From NCBI RefSeq assembly GCF_018614075.1, contig NZ_JAGGOZ010000027.1, positions 62,001 through 126,000 on the forward strand: a stretch of 64,000 bases of DNA, read 5' to 3'. Source of the stretch: Streptomyces sp. ISL-94 (GTDB lineage: Bacteria > Actinomycetota > Actinomycetes > Streptomycetales > Streptomycetaceae). A program made the position numbers and the translations under genes. Below, piece after piece: positions 32,651 to 40,868 of the stretch. Positions within the stretch are counted from its first letter, which is position 1, and every line of letters starts with the position of its first letter. Below the pieces are notes generated by a model. That model did no database searches and was not told the DNA's origin. It saw only the letters and a list, made by a program, of their open reading frames with translations.

Positions 32651-32705
32651 CCAAAAAATACTCCCGGGTACGCGGCTGCCGCTGAGCAAAAAGATACCCG
32701 ACGCC
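32651..32705. promoter_or_regulatory. Two candidate AREs upstream of the HAD gene
   Basis: CCAAAAAATACTCCCGGGTA (32651-32670) and CAAAAAGATACCCGACG (32687-32703) both carry an A-run, a GATAC/ATACT element and CCCG(G). They resemble the SARP-upstream site and lie 87-140 bp before the HAD start codon in the HAD-afsA divergent region. Confidence 0.5.
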
Positions 32706-32884
32706 GCCCCACAAACCCGCCGTCGGCCGAAAACCAACGCCGCACGCCCGGACCGCCTTTGCCAGCCGCTGACCTGCGAGAATGCCTACTGGAGGCAGCC
32801 ATTCCACTACTCCCCGTGGTGTGGTTTGCGTCACTTTCAGACCCAGAGGTCCTTGGTGATCAGGTAATCCTCTCTCTGACAAGC

Positions 32885-32909
32885 AAACCCGGAAGTACGT
32901 ACTTTGCGT
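32885..32909. promoter_or_regulatory. Palindromic site upstream of afsA
   Basis: GCAAACCCGGAAGTACGTAC then TTTGCGT contains the perfect palindrome AAGTACGTACTT (32892-32903) within a longer CAAA...TTTG dyad. It is 50-75 bp before the afsA start, where a butyrolactone receptor would repress. Confidence 0.5.
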
Positions 32910-32957
32910 AAGGCAAGTAGTGCGGCTCGGCTTTCGGCCATGATCTCGAGGGACTTC

Positions 32958-33953
32958 ATGATCACGACCTTGGAACCGACGGACGTCCTCGCCAACGTGA
33001 CCTCCCCCACCGGCGATTGCCGGTGCCCGGGCCGGCAGGAAGGGGGGCTCACCACCACCGTCCCCCGCGAGCTCGTGCACCGCGCGGCCCTCGCCGAGGT
33101 CTTCCTGACGGGCATGTGCCGTCCCGCCGAGGACCGGTTCCACGTCACCGCGCAGCTCCCGCGCGGCCACAGCTTCTTCGCACCGATCGCCGGAACCCAC
33201 TACGACCCGATGCTGATCTGCGAGACCATCCGCCAGGTCGGCTCGTACGTCGCCCACGAGGCCTTCGACGTCCCGCTCGGCCACCAGTTCCTGCTGTGGG
33301 GCCTCGACTACACGACCGTCCCCGAGAACCTGGTGATAGGCGACACGCCCGCCGGCCTCGACCTCGACGTCGTCTGCACCGAGGTGCGCCGCCGCGGCAG
33401 CCAACTCCAGGCGCTGCGCTACCGGGTAACGGCGCGTCAGGGAGATGCTGTGGTGGCCACCGGGGACGTCGGCTACCACGTCGCGTCGCCCGCCGTGTAC
33501 CGCCGGCTGCGCGCCGGACAGCTGGACCGGCGGCCCGAGCCCTCGCTGCCCGCGAACCCGCTCCAGCCGGCCCAGGTCGGCCGCGTCTCCCCCTTCGACG
33601 TGGTGCTCGCCGCCGCGCCGCAGCAGGGCACCGGCGCCACCTGGCAGCTGCGGTACGACACCCGGCACCCGGTCCTCTTCGACCACCCGGGCGACCACCT
33701 CCCGGGCATGGTGCTCCTGGAGGCCGCCCGCCAGGCCGCGGTGGCACTGACCGCGGCCCCGGCCGTCCTGCCGGTTTCCGTGACCAGCACGTACCAGCGG
33801 TACGCGGAGTTCGGCGCGCCGCTCTGGATCCGCGCCGAGCGCATCGGCCGCGCCCGGGTCAAGGTCGCCGGCACGCAGAACGGCGAGGAGGTCTTCGAGG
33901 CCCTCGTCGGCACCGGCGTGGTCGATGCACTGCCGTACGGCATGACGGCGTGA
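32958..33953 (+). CDS. AfsA/ScbA/BarX-family gamma-butyrolactone biosynthesis protein
   Basis: A 331-residue AfsA-type protein, which joins a beta-ketoacyl chain from ACP to dihydroxyacetone phosphate. Two AfsA (hotdog-like) repeats are visible: the first around VPRELVHRAALAEVFLTG, GHSFFAPIAGTHYDPMLICE, TIRQVGSYVAHEAFDVPLGH; the second around RVSPFDVVLAAAP, RYDTRHPVLFDHPGDHLPGM, VLLEAARQAAVALT. ATG at 32958 follows GAGGGA; ATG at 32940 is possible. It is divergent from the HAD-SDR-receptor genes. With the ScbR-like receptor it makes a complete autoregulator pair. Confidence 0.95.
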   Translation: MITTLEPTDVLANVTSPTGDCRCPGRQEGGLTTTVPRELVHRAALAEVFLTGMCRPAEDRFHVTAQLPRGHSFFAPIAGTHYDPMLICETIRQVGSYVAHEAFDVPLGHQFLLWGLDYTTVPENLVIGDTPAGLDLDVVCTEVRRRGSQLQALRYRVTARQGDAVVATGDVGYHVASPAVYRRLRAGQLDRRPEPSLPANPLQPAQVGRVSPFDVVLAAAPQQGTGATWQLRYDTRHPVLFDHPGDHLPGMVLLEAARQAAVALTAAPAVLPVSVTSTYQRYAEFGAPLWIRAERIGRARVKVAGTQNGEEVFEALVGTGVVDALPYGMTA

Positions 33954-34024
33954 CGGCATGACGGGGTAAGGGGTTCCCGGGCGTCGGGGGGCGTCGCGGG
34001 GAACGGGGGGATTCAGGGAAAGCC

Positions 34025-34065
34025 GAAGGGCCCGGCCGTCGTCGTGAGACGGGGCCGGCCCCTTC
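34025..34065. terminator. Bidirectional terminator between afsA and fbaA
   Basis: GAAGGGCCCGGCCGTC (34025-34040) pairs with GACGGGGCCGGCCCCTTC (34048-34065) across a short loop. The two genes converge here; the hairpin is 50 bp beyond the fbaA stop and about 70 bp beyond the afsA stop. Confidence 0.8.
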
Positions 34066-34070
34066 GCCGC

Positions 34071-34110
34071 GGAGTGCCGCGGAGTGCCGCGGAGTGCCGC
34101 GGAGTGCCGC
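34071..34110. repeat. GGAGTGCCGC tandem repeat, four copies
   Basis: A perfect 10-bp unit GGAGTGCCGC is repeated four times, ending four bases before the fbaA stop codon. A slippage-prone tract next to the right junction of the inserted signalling cassette. Confidence 0.85.
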
Positions 34111-34114
34111 GGGA

Positions 34115-35146
34115 CTACTTCAGCTTGGTGCCGGTCGAGCGCAGGTTCGCGCACGCCTCGGTGACACGCGCCGCCATGCCCGCCTCGGCGGCCTTGCCCC
34201 AGGTGCGGGGGTCGTACTTGGACTTCGTGCCGACCTCGCCGTCGACCTTCAGGACACCGGCGTAGTTGGTGAACATGTGGTCCACGACCGGGCGGGTGAA
34301 GGCGTACTGGGTGTCGGTGTCGAGGTTCATCTTCACGACGCCGTTCTCCAGCGCGGTGGCGATCTCCTCGGCCGTGGAGCCCGAGCCGCCGTGGAAGACG
34401 AAGTCGAACGGCTGGCTGCCGGCGGCCTGGCCGTACTTCTCACCGACGCCGGCCTGGAGGTCCTTGAGGAGCTCGGGGCGCAGGACGACGTTGCCCGGCT
34501 TGTAGACGCCGTGGACGTTGCCGAAGGAGGCGGCCAGCAGGTAGCGGCCCTTCTCGCCCAGGCCCAGGGCCTCGGCGGTGCGGATCGCGTCCTCGACGGT
34601 GGTGTACAGCTCGTCGTTGATCTCGTGGCTGACGCCGTCCTCCTCGCCGCCGGTCGGGGTGATCTCGACCTCGAGGATGATCTTCGCGGCGGCGGCCTTG
34701 GCGAGCAGCTCCTGGCCGATGGCCAGGTTGTCGGCCAGGGTCTCGGCGGAGCCGTCCCACATGTGCGACTGGAAGAGCGGGTTCAGACCCTTGGCGACGC
34801 GCTCGGCGGAGATGTCGAGCAGCGGGCGGACGTAGCCGTCCAGCTTGTCCTTGGGGCAGTGGTCCGTGTGCAGCGCGACCGTGATGTCGTACTTGGCGGC
34901 GACGATGTGCGCGAACTCGGCCAGGGCGACTGCGCCGGTGACCATGTCCTTGTTGTACTGACCACCCAGGAACTCCGCACCACCGGTGGAGATCTGGATG
35001 ATGCCGTCGCTCTCGGCCTCCGCGAAGCCGCGCAGCGCAGCGTGCAGGGTCTGGGACGAGGTCACGTTGATGGCCGGGTAGGCGAACGTGCCTGCCTTCG
35101 CCCGGTCGAGCATCTCGTTGTAGACCTCGGGGGTTGCGATGGGCAT
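34115..35146 (-). CDS. fbaA: Class II fructose-bisphosphate aldolase
   Basis: A 343-residue zinc-dependent aldolase of glycolysis and gluconeogenesis. Seen: YPAINVTSSQTLHAALRGFA, the zinc and catalytic region ALHTDHCPKDKLDGYVRPLL (His and Asp), EVEITPTGGEEDGV, SFGNVHGVYKPGNV (zinc His), FVFHGGSGSTAEEI (phosphate loop, zinc His) and KMNLDTDTQYAFTRP. ATG at 35146 has AAGGAG seven bases upstream; the longer frame to 35263 is not needed. DUF3151, its usual downstream neighbour, has been displaced by the butyrolactone cassette. Confidence 0.97.
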   Translation of the reverse strand: MPIATPEVYNEMLDRAKAGTFAYPAINVTSSQTLHAALRGFAEAESDGIIQISTGGAEFLGGQYNKDMVTGAVALAEFAHIVAAKYDITVALHTDHCPKDKLDGYVRPLLDISAERVAKGLNPLFQSHMWDGSAETLADNLAIGQELLAKAAAAKIILEVEITPTGGEEDGVSHEINDELYTTVEDAIRTAEALGLGEKGRYLLAASFGNVHGVYKPGNVVLRPELLKDLQAGVGEKYGQAAGSQPFDFVFHGGSGSTAEEIATALENGVVKMNLDTDTQYAFTRPVVDHMFTNYAGVLKVDGEVGTKSKYDPRTWGKAAEAGMAARVTEACANLRSTGTKLK

Positions 35147-35287
35147 CTGTCCGCTCCTTGGATGTGCGGGGAGTGTGCTTATTGCGGGCCCTGACCTGGG
35201 GGCGACGTCACCGTCGCGCCTATCTTTCCAGACTCCGCCCGACACTCCACCCCTGCTGTCCACAGTGCGAGCCGAACGGGCCGGGAC

Positions 35288-35301
35288 GTTTCACGTGAAA
35301 C
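35288..35301. promoter_or_regulatory. parS site, ParB/KorB-type chromosome partition site
   Basis: GTTTCACGTGAAAC is a perfect 14-bp palindrome; extended to 16 bp it reads C-GTTTCACGTGAAAC-A, one mismatch from the bacterial parS consensus TGTTTCACGTGAAACA. It is intergenic, between the divergent-side fbaA start and the pyrE stop. Streptomyces parS sites cluster around oriC, so this places the window in the origin-proximal core. Confidence 0.9.
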
Positions 35302-35394
35302 ATCCCGGCAGCCCGGATAAGAGCAGGTCAGGACCTGTTCCGGGAGGTCCGAGGCCGTTCGTCACCCCGTGTGCGTGGCCGGGATCCTGCCGTT

Positions 35395-35958
35395 CTACGA
35401 CAGGCCGAGGTCCTCGAGGCGGTAGCCGGTGAGGTACGGGAGCCCGGCCTCGGCGATGGCGTCGGCCGCGCCGCGGTCGACGATGGTGGCGACGGCGACG
35501 ACCTCGCCGCCGGCCTCGCGGACCGCCTCGACGGCCGTCAGCGGGGACCCGCCGGTGGTGGAGGTGTCCTCGACGACCAGGCAGCGCTTGCCCTTCACGT
35601 CGGTGCCCTCGATGCGGCGCTGCATGCCGTGAGCCTTCTGCGCCTTGCGGACGACGAAGGCGTCCAGGCGCTGCCCGCGTGCGGCCGAGGCGTGCAGCAT
35701 CGAGGTGGCGACCGGGTCGGCGCCCAGGGTCAGGCCGCCGACACAGTCGAAGTCGAGCTCGGCGGTCAGGTCGAGCATGACCTGGCCGACCAGCGGGGCC
35801 GCCTCGCCGTCGAGGGTGATCCGGCGGAGGTCGATGTAGTAGTCGGCCTCCCGGCCGGAGGAGAGGATCACCTTGCCGTGCACGACGGCCTTGTCCTTGA
35901 TCTGCTGCAGAAGCGCATCGCGTGTGCCTGACGGCATTACTTCGTTGACGTCACTCAT
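35395..35958 (-). CDS. pyrE: Orotate phosphoribosyltransferase
   Basis: A 187-residue enzyme that converts orotate and PRPP to OMP in pyrimidine synthesis. The type I PRTase motif is CLVVEDTSTTGGSPLTAVEA; other family parts are HGKVILSSGREADYYIDLRR, VGGLTLGADPVATSMLHAS and FVVRKAQKAHGMQRRIEG (flexible loop). ATG at 35958. It is followed at about 250 bp by fbaA on the same strand and preceded closely by the aldose epimerase gene, 21 bp away. Confidence 0.97.
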   Translation of the reverse strand: MSDVNEVMPSGTRDALLQQIKDKAVVHGKVILSSGREADYYIDLRRITLDGEAAPLVGQVMLDLTAELDFDCVGGLTLGADPVATSMLHASAARGQRLDAFVVRKAQKAHGMQRRIEGTDVKGKRCLVVEDTSTTGGSPLTAVEAVREAGGEVVAVATIVDRGAADAIAEAGLPYLTGYRLEDLGLS

Positions 35959-35978
35959 GCCTCTGAGCTTAAGGGGCC

Positions 35979-36767
35979 CTACGGGAGCCGCCGCCACGTC
36001 CAGGTGCTGGAGATCTCCAGCGGGTCGACGGGGGTGACCAGGCGCGGCATCGTGTTCAGCCCGTTCGGCGGTCCCGACTGGGGCTCGACGCAGACGGCCT
36101 CGGCCTCCTCGTCGTAGACGACCACCCATTCGGACCGGCTGGCGACCTTCAGCTCCAGCGCGCCGGGCCAGGTCAGGGTCACGTCGACCCCGTCCGGCAT
36201 GCCGAAGCAGTCGTCCCAGGGGCCGGGCTTCAGGCCGATGCGGCGGCCGGTGGGCAGGTGGTCGGCGCCGCGCTCCTCCTGCCAGGCGGGGTCGAAGCCG
36301 AGGCGCACGTCCTCGCCGCCGGCTCCGAGGTTCCGGCGGAACCACGGGTGCCAGCCGGCCTGGGCGGGGAAGGAGTCCCCGTACGTCTCGATGCCCAGGG
36401 TGAGGGTGAGCGCTTCCTCGGACAGCTCGAAGATCTGCGTGACCCGGCCGGGGTACGGCCACGGCTCGCCGAGGTCGTACGTGAAGACCGCCTCGGTAGG
36501 GGTGGCGCGGGCCAGGCGCCAGGCCGCCTCGCGGCCGAAGCCGTGGAGGGCGTGCGGCGGGTGGTTGACCGGCATCTGGTGGACGGTGGCGCCGTCCCTG
36601 AACCGGCCGTTCTCGGTCCGGCCGCACCACGGGACCATCGGGAAGGACCCGTAGTGCGGGCCCTGGCGCAGCAGCTCGGTCCCGTCGATGCGCAGGCTGC
36701 TGATCCGGCAGCCGTTCTCCTGGTCGACGATCACCTCGGCGCCACCGGCGCTCAGTTGCGTACTCAT
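35979..36767 (-). CDS. Aldose 1-epimerase family protein
   Basis: A 262-residue galactose-mutarotase-fold protein of the YeaD/GalM superfamily. Seen: YGSFPMVPWCGRTENGRFRD (sugar-binding Arg), PPHALHGFGREAAW (catalytic His), FPAQAGWHPWFRRNL (second His) and VCVEPQSGPPNGLNTM (catalytic Glu). It interconverts the anomers of a hexose or hexose phosphate. It is 21 bp upstream of pyrE on the same strand and probably in its transcript. Confidence 0.9.
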   Translation of the reverse strand: MSTQLSAGGAEVIVDQENGCRISSLRIDGTELLRQGPHYGSFPMVPWCGRTENGRFRDGATVHQMPVNHPPHALHGFGREAAWRLARATPTEAVFTYDLGEPWPYPGRVTQIFELSEEALTLTLGIETYGDSFPAQAGWHPWFRRNLGAGGEDVRLGFDPAWQEERGADHLPTGRRIGLKPGPWDDCFGMPDGVDVTLTWPGALELKVASRSEWVVVYDEEAEAVCVEPQSGPPNGLNTMPRLVTPVDPLEISSTWTWRRLP

Positions 36768-36793
36768 GCGGTCGACCCTAACGGCGCGGCCGG

Positions 36794-37801
36794 TCAGCGG
36801 CGGCGGCGCAGGGCACGGCCGAGGACCACCGCCGACGCGAGGGCGAGGGCGGCCGCCGGGGCGATCCAGCGCAGGCTGTCGGCGGCCGAGGTGGCGGTGG
36901 GCGCGGGAACCGGGGCGTAGCGGCCGCGCGGGGGCGCGTGGTCCACCTCCTCGGCGCTGCGGCCGATCATCGTGCGGCGGGCGTGCGCGGCCTCGGCCGG
37001 GGGGCGCGGGAGCCCGTCCAGCTCGTCGAACTCACTGGACAGGAAGGGGTCCAGGGAGGGCGGCGGCACCTCGGTGTCGAAGACGGACGCGGTGACCTCG
37101 GTGACCTCGTCCTCGGTGGACCCCGCGCCCCCGGAGCCCTCGGCGTCCCCGGCCTCCTCCGCCTCCTCGGCTTGGGCCACCGGATCGGCGAGCCCGCCGG
37201 GCCCCGGCTCCGCATCCGCCGCATCCGCCGCACCCGGTGCGGCCGCCGCATCCGCCGCATCCGCCGCATCCGCCACATCCGCCGCACCCGGCGCGGCCGC
37301 CGTATCCGCCGCATCCGCCACATCCGCCGTATCCGCCGTACCCGGCGCGGCCGCCGTATCCGCCGGGCCCGGCGCGGCCGCCGCGGCGAGCAGTTCGGCG
37401 GCCCGGTCCAGCAGCCGCCGCACGGCGGAGGCGGTGGCCTCGGCGGTGAAGGCGGCAGCCCGGCCCTCGGCGGTGCCCCCGGCGGTGAAGTCCAGCCGGG
37501 TCCCGTCCTCCCGCGGGAGCAGCCGCAGCACCAGCGAGAGGGTGACGGTCCCGCTCCCCCGGACCTCGGTGCCCTCGCCGTCGAGGTCGAAGCGGCCGGG
37601 GTCCCGCTCGGTGACGGTCAGCGCCCCCCGGTAGGTCACGGTGCTGCCGCCGACCCGGACCTTCAGCCGGCCCGAGACCGGCCCGGAGTCCGTGTCGGCG
37701 TCCTGCTGGAGTCCCGGCACGCACCGGGCCACCCGGACGGGGTCGCGCAGCACGGCGCGGAGACTGTCTGCCGGTACCGGAACGAACACCTGATGCTCCA
37801 T
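36794..37801 (-). CDS. SRPBCC (CoxG-like) protein with Ala/Asp-rich linker and C-terminal membrane anchor
   Basis: A 335-residue protein. Residues 1-145 form an SRPBCC hydrophobic-pocket domain (MEHQVFVPVPADSLRAVLRD, RVARCVPGLQQD, VTYRGALTVTERDPGRF, LDFTAGGTAEGRAAAFTA), related to CoxG. Then comes an imperfect repeat of AAAPG.AD.AD.AD units (about 145-200), an acidic stretch, a Pro-rich part and a final helix (WIAPAAALALASAVVLG) with an Arg tail, i.e. a tail-anchored membrane protein facing the cytoplasm. ATG at 37801. Function unknown. Confidence 0.8.
   Translation of the reverse strand: MEHQVFVPVPADSLRAVLRDPVRVARCVPGLQQDADTDSGPVSGRLKVRVGGSTVTYRGALTVTERDPGRFDLDGEGTEVRGSGTVTLSLVLRLLPREDGTRLDFTAGGTAEGRAAAFTAEATASAVRRLLDRAAELLAAAAAPGPADTAAAPGTADTADVADAADTAAAPGAADVADAADAADAAAAPGAADAADAEPGPGGLADPVAQAEEAEEAGDAEGSGGAGSTEDEVTEVTASVFDTEVPPPSLDPFLSSEFDELDGLPRPPAEAAHARRTMIGRSAEEVDHAPPRGRYAPVPAPTATSAADSLRWIAPAAALALASAVVLGRALRRRR
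37212..37380. repeat. GCCGCATCCGCC-type repeat coding an Ala/Asp linker
   Basis: About fourteen imperfect copies of a 9-12 bp unit (CATCCGCC, CGCCGCACCCGGCGCGGC) lie inside the SRPBCC gene. They code the AD.AAAPGAAD linker. The tract is prone to length change but stays in frame. Confidence 0.75.
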
Positions 37802-37833
37802 GCGGCCGAGCCTACCGACGAGAGGGCACCGGG

Positions 37834-39477
37834 TCACGAATACCGCGGGTGCGGCAGGGTCGACGGTGGAAGTCCGGTCATCCGGGTGCGTTCCGCGTCG
37901 CGCGCGGCGTCCTGGAGGGAGCCGGTCGACAGCGAGCGCAGCCCCGGCGTGTCGTGGTCCACGCTCAGCGCCGGCACCTGTTCGCGGGCGGCCAGGAAGA
38001 AGCCCCAGTCCTGCGGCGGTGTGCCGGTCGCCCCGTGCGGCGTGCGGTCCGGCCCGGCGGTGAAGCCGGAGAGCCGGCCGCCGGCGCTGTAGGGGGCGGT
38101 CCGCAGCCCGGCCGCACGGAGGGTGGACTCGACGGTCCAGTACATACGGGGCCGCGTGGCAAGCGGCCCCGCGTGCACGGCGAGCCGGCCGCCGGGGCTC
38201 AGGGCCCGCGCGGCCAGCCCGTAGAACTCCTGCGAGTACAGCTTCGTGCTGGGGGTGATGCCGGGATCCGGGAGGTCGGAGACGATGACGTCGAACCGGC
38301 CCCGGGCGGCCGGCCCGCGCAGCCAGCGGAAGGCGTCCTGCGTGACGATCCCGAGGCGCGGGTCCCCGTAGACCCCGGCGTTGAGCGCGGACAGCATCGG
38401 GTCGGTGCGGGCGAGCCGGACCACCCCGGGATCGAGCTCGACGATGGTGACGGAGGCGACGTCCCGGTAGCGCAGCACCTCGCGGGCGGCGAGCCCGTCG
38501 CCGCCGCCGAGGACCAGGACCCGGGTGTGCGGGCCGGTCATGGCGGGGTGGACGAGGGCCTCGTGGTAGCGGTACTCGTCGTAGCCGCTGACCCGCAGCC
38601 GCCCGTCGAGGTACAGGTCGAGGGAGCGCGGGGAGCCGGTGGTGGGCCCGGTGAGCACCAGCTCCTGCACCCCGGTCTGGACGGCGACCCGGACCTCCCC
38701 GCCGTAGACGGCGCGGCGGGTGGACCGCTCGAAGTCGTCGGCGAGGACGGTCCCGCAGGCCAGGACGGCCAGGACGGTCACGTTCGCGGCGATCAGCATC
38801 CGGCGCTCGCGCCGGCCGAGGTCGCGGCGGAACAGCCACAGCACCACCCCGCCGCCGATGACCACGTTGACGGTGCCGGTGAGCATGGCCCCGGTGAGCT
38901 GGCCGAGCAGCGGGAGCAGCAGGAAGGGGAAGGCGAGGCCGCCGACCAGGGCGCCCACGTAGTCGGCGGCGAACAGGTCGGCGACGGCCCCGCCCGCGTC
39001 CTGTCTGCGGATGCGCTGGATCAGGACCATCAGCAGCGGGATCTCCGCGCCGATGAGCACCCCGATGGCGAAGGAGAAGGCGACGAGGGCGGGCCGGGAC
39101 TCCCCCAGCCAGGCGAAGCTCGCGTACAGCGCCATGGCCGAGAGCCCGCCGAGCAGGGCCACTCCGGCCTCGATGGCGCCGAAGCCGAAGGCGGGCCGGT
39201 TCCGCAGACGTTTGGCGAGCAGGGAGCCGACGCCCATGGCGAAGACCATGACGGACAGCACGACCGACGCCTGGGTGACGGAGTCGCCGATGAGGTAGGA
39301 GCCGAGGGCGAGCAGCTCCAGTTCGTACACGAGCCCGCAGGCGGCGCAGACGAACACGGTGGCAAGGACGAGGAGTCGGCCGGTCCGGGGCCGTACGGGC
39401 AGGGCGGCCGGGACGGTCGCGGCGCCCCGCGGCTCCGGAGTCGGAAGCACCCGGCGCGGGACGGAACGGTCGATCAT
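37834..39477 (-). CDS. Membrane-bound polyamine aminopropyltransferase-like protein (spermidine synthase family)
   Basis: A 547-residue protein. Residues of about 30-250 form seven or so membrane helices ([40 protein letters not shown]). The C-terminal half is a spermidine-synthase-type Rossmann domain: [20 protein letters not shown], the nucleotide loop [33 protein letters not shown], and [20 protein letters not shown]. It differs from true spermidine synthases in the DLPDP motif, so aminopropyl transfer is not certain. ATG at 39477; 32 bp downstream lies the SRPBCC gene. Confidence 0.9.
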   Translation of the reverse strand: MIDRSVPRRVLPTPEPRGAATVPAALPVRPRTGRLLVLATVFVCAACGLVYELELLALGSYLIGDSVTQASVVLSVMVFAMGVGSLLAKRLRNRPAFGFGAIEAGVALLGGLSAMALYASFAWLGESRPALVAFSFAIGVLIGAEIPLLMVLIQRIRRQDAGGAVADLFAADYVGALVGGLAFPFLLLPLLGQLTGAMLTGTVNVVIGGGVVLWLFRRDLGRRERRMLIAANVTVLAVLACGTVLADDFERSTRRAVYGGEVRVAVQTGVQELVLTGPTTGSPRSLDLYLDGRLRVSGYDEYRYHEALVHPAMTGPHTRVLVLGGGDGLAAREVLRYRDVASVTIVELDPGVVRLARTDPMLSALNAGVYGDPRLGIVTQDAFRWLRGPAARGRFDVIVSDLPDPGITPSTKLYSQEFYGLAARALSPGGRLAVHAGPLATRPRMYWTVESTLRAAGLRTAPYSAGGRLSGFTAGPDRTPHGATGTPPQDWGFFLAAREQVPALSVDHDTPGLRSLSTGSLQDAARDAERTRMTGLPPSTLPHPRYS

Positions 39478-39631
39478 GAAGCGAACCGTACGTCACCACC
39501 CACCCGCATCCGGTCACCCACATGGGTTCAAGAGGCGTACTGATGAGGCCAGTTGGCGTAACCAGGCAGGAACATTCGCGCCCGCGAGACCCCCGGGCGC
39601 CCCGGCCCCGCGCCACAGGGCCGGACACCCC

Positions 39632-40183
39632 CTACCGCAGCGCCGGCGACTCCCGTGCGGCGGCCGCCGCGGCCGCGCCCATCCGTACGCCCACCCGGGT
39701 CCGGGTGGCCACGAGCTGGCCCTCCTGCGGGTACGCGTGCCAGGTCCGCCAGCGCACTTGGCCCTCGTAGCGCTGCGCCAGCATGGCGGTGAAGGCGTGC
39801 GGACTGCCGGGGAAGGTGCCCGCTAGCCCGTTCGGGTGGTCGGCGACCAGTGCGAGCAACTCCTGTGCCCGGCCCGCGAAGGATCCGCGGGACAAGGTCT
39901 CGACCCGTGCGGCGAACTCGTACTCCCAGTCGCCCACCCGCTTGGCCACGCCGAGGGGCAGCGGCGTGCTGCTGCCGGGCATGCAGGCGACCGTCTCCGA
40001 GCAGAGCACCTCACCCTCCTCCAGGAGCACCTGGTGGGAGGCTCCGAGCAGGCGCAACTCCACCTTCGCGCCCGAAAGTTCGAGGTTCAGTACGGCCAGT
40101 GCGGGCAGCCGGTCCCGACCCAGGGCCCAGGCGAGATCGGCGGCACGCGTGTCGGTATAGGTGGTCTGGAGGGTCGTGAGCAT
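39632..40183 (-). CDS. DUF2617 family protein
   Basis: A 183-residue actinobacterial protein of unknown function (LTTLQTTYTDTRAADLAWAL, VELRLLGASHQVLLEEGEVL, FPGSPHAFTAMLAQRYEGQV, VRWRTWHAYPQEGQLVATRT). DUF2617 genes are usual neighbours of the membrane spermidine-synthase-like gene in streptomycetes, as here (155 bp apart, same strand). ATG at 40183. Confidence 0.88.
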   Translation of the reverse strand: MLTTLQTTYTDTRAADLAWALGRDRLPALAVLNLELSGAKVELRLLGASHQVLLEEGEVLCSETVACMPGSSTPLPLGVAKRVGDWEYEFAARVETLSRGSFAGRAQELLALVADHPNGLAGTFPGSPHAFTAMLAQRYEGQVRWRTWHAYPQEGQLVATRTRVGVRMGAAAAAAARESPALR

Positions 40184-40504
40184 GAGTCGGCTCCGCAAAC
40201 GCGCGAGGGAGATGGGCCGGGGCCCGCCAGCGGTAGTCAACGGGTGGGGGGTCACCGGCACGGGTCCACAGGAAGTCCCGGGAGGTCCGGGGACTGGTCT
40301 ACTCAACCGAGGGAATCATGAAAGGCACGGCACTCACAGCGCATTTACCCAACTTGACGGGCTTTACATCCCCCCGGGGGCTTCGCAGTTCAGGTGTTCA
40401 ACAGGTTGCGTCCCGCGCGTCGTGATGCATGGGCGAACGAGAGGGCGCCCGACGGAATCCAGACCGTCGGGCGCCCCCCTCCACGCGGTGCCGGCTGCCC
40501 CGTG
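40184..40504. other. Gene-free stretch with a terminator
   Basis: I see no gene here. It holds the upstream region of the DUF2617 gene and the terminator hairpin of the Cys-rich protein gene at 40443-40476. Confidence 0.6.
40443..40476 (-). terminator. Perfect hairpin downstream of the Cys-rich protein gene
   Basis: GGGCGCCCGACGG (40443-40455), loop AATCCAGA, CCGTCGGGCGCCC (40464-40476): a perfect 13-base stem, 28 bp beyond the stop codon of the minus-strand gene at 40505. Confidence 0.88.
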
Positions 40505-40729
40505 TCAGCTGGAACCGCACCCCCCGCCTCCGCAGGAGGAAGACGATCCGCCGCAGGACGAGGAGGATCCGCAGGAGGACGAGGATCCGCACGACGACGA
40601 GCCGCCGCCCCCGCCCTCCCACCAGCTGCGCTTGCGCGGGCTGCCGGTGTAACCGCTGTTGAACGAACGGACCACCAGCGTCACGAAGAACGCGAAGACG
40701 AGAAGCCCGATCACGATGAAGACGAACAT
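40505..40729 (-). CDS. Small membrane protein with a Ser/Cys/Gly-rich tail
   Basis: A 74-residue protein. One N-terminal membrane helix (FVFIVIGLLVFAFFVTLVV) is followed by a short basic region with Trp-Trp (PRKRSWWEGG) and a tail built of SSSCG units carrying six cysteines. ATG at 40729. Its strong terminator supports a real gene. The Cys pattern suggests disulfide cross-linking or metal binding outside the membrane; no family recognised. Confidence 0.65.
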   Translation of the reverse strand: MFVFIVIGLLVFAFFVTLVVRSFNSGYTGSPRKRSWWEGGGGGSSSCGSSSSCGSSSSCGGSSSSCGGGGCGSS

Positions 40730-40868
40730 GCGGTCCGCCCCTCTCTCACACCCCGGTCTTCCCGGGGGAACGGGATCCCCGCGTCCCGCGTGGAAGGGGG
40801 ATGCCCGCAGGCCACGCGGCCCAAAGCACACTTGAGCAAGTCCAGAGGTTCCCCGCAGGATGGCGCCC

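Noticed and set aside
34071-34110. GGAGTGCCGC x4 considered as a CRISPR or operator array
   Set aside because: Units are directly adjacent without spacers; it is a simple tandem repeat.
31851-34154. A 767-codon minus-strand frame spanning the HAD gene and all of afsA
   Set aside because: Only its last 237 codons look like a protein; the rest is antisense to afsA, and a good ribosome site precedes the ATG at 32564.
37212-37449. Plus-strand frame of repeated Pro-Pro-His (RPPHPPHPPHPP) residues
   Set aside because: It is the reverse reading of the Ala/Asp linker repeat, with no ribosome site.
36794-39628. A 944-codon minus-strand frame covering two genes
   Set aside because: The upstream 600 codons are Arg/Pro-rich shadow of the spermidine-synthase-like gene; the SRPBCC protein starts at 37801.
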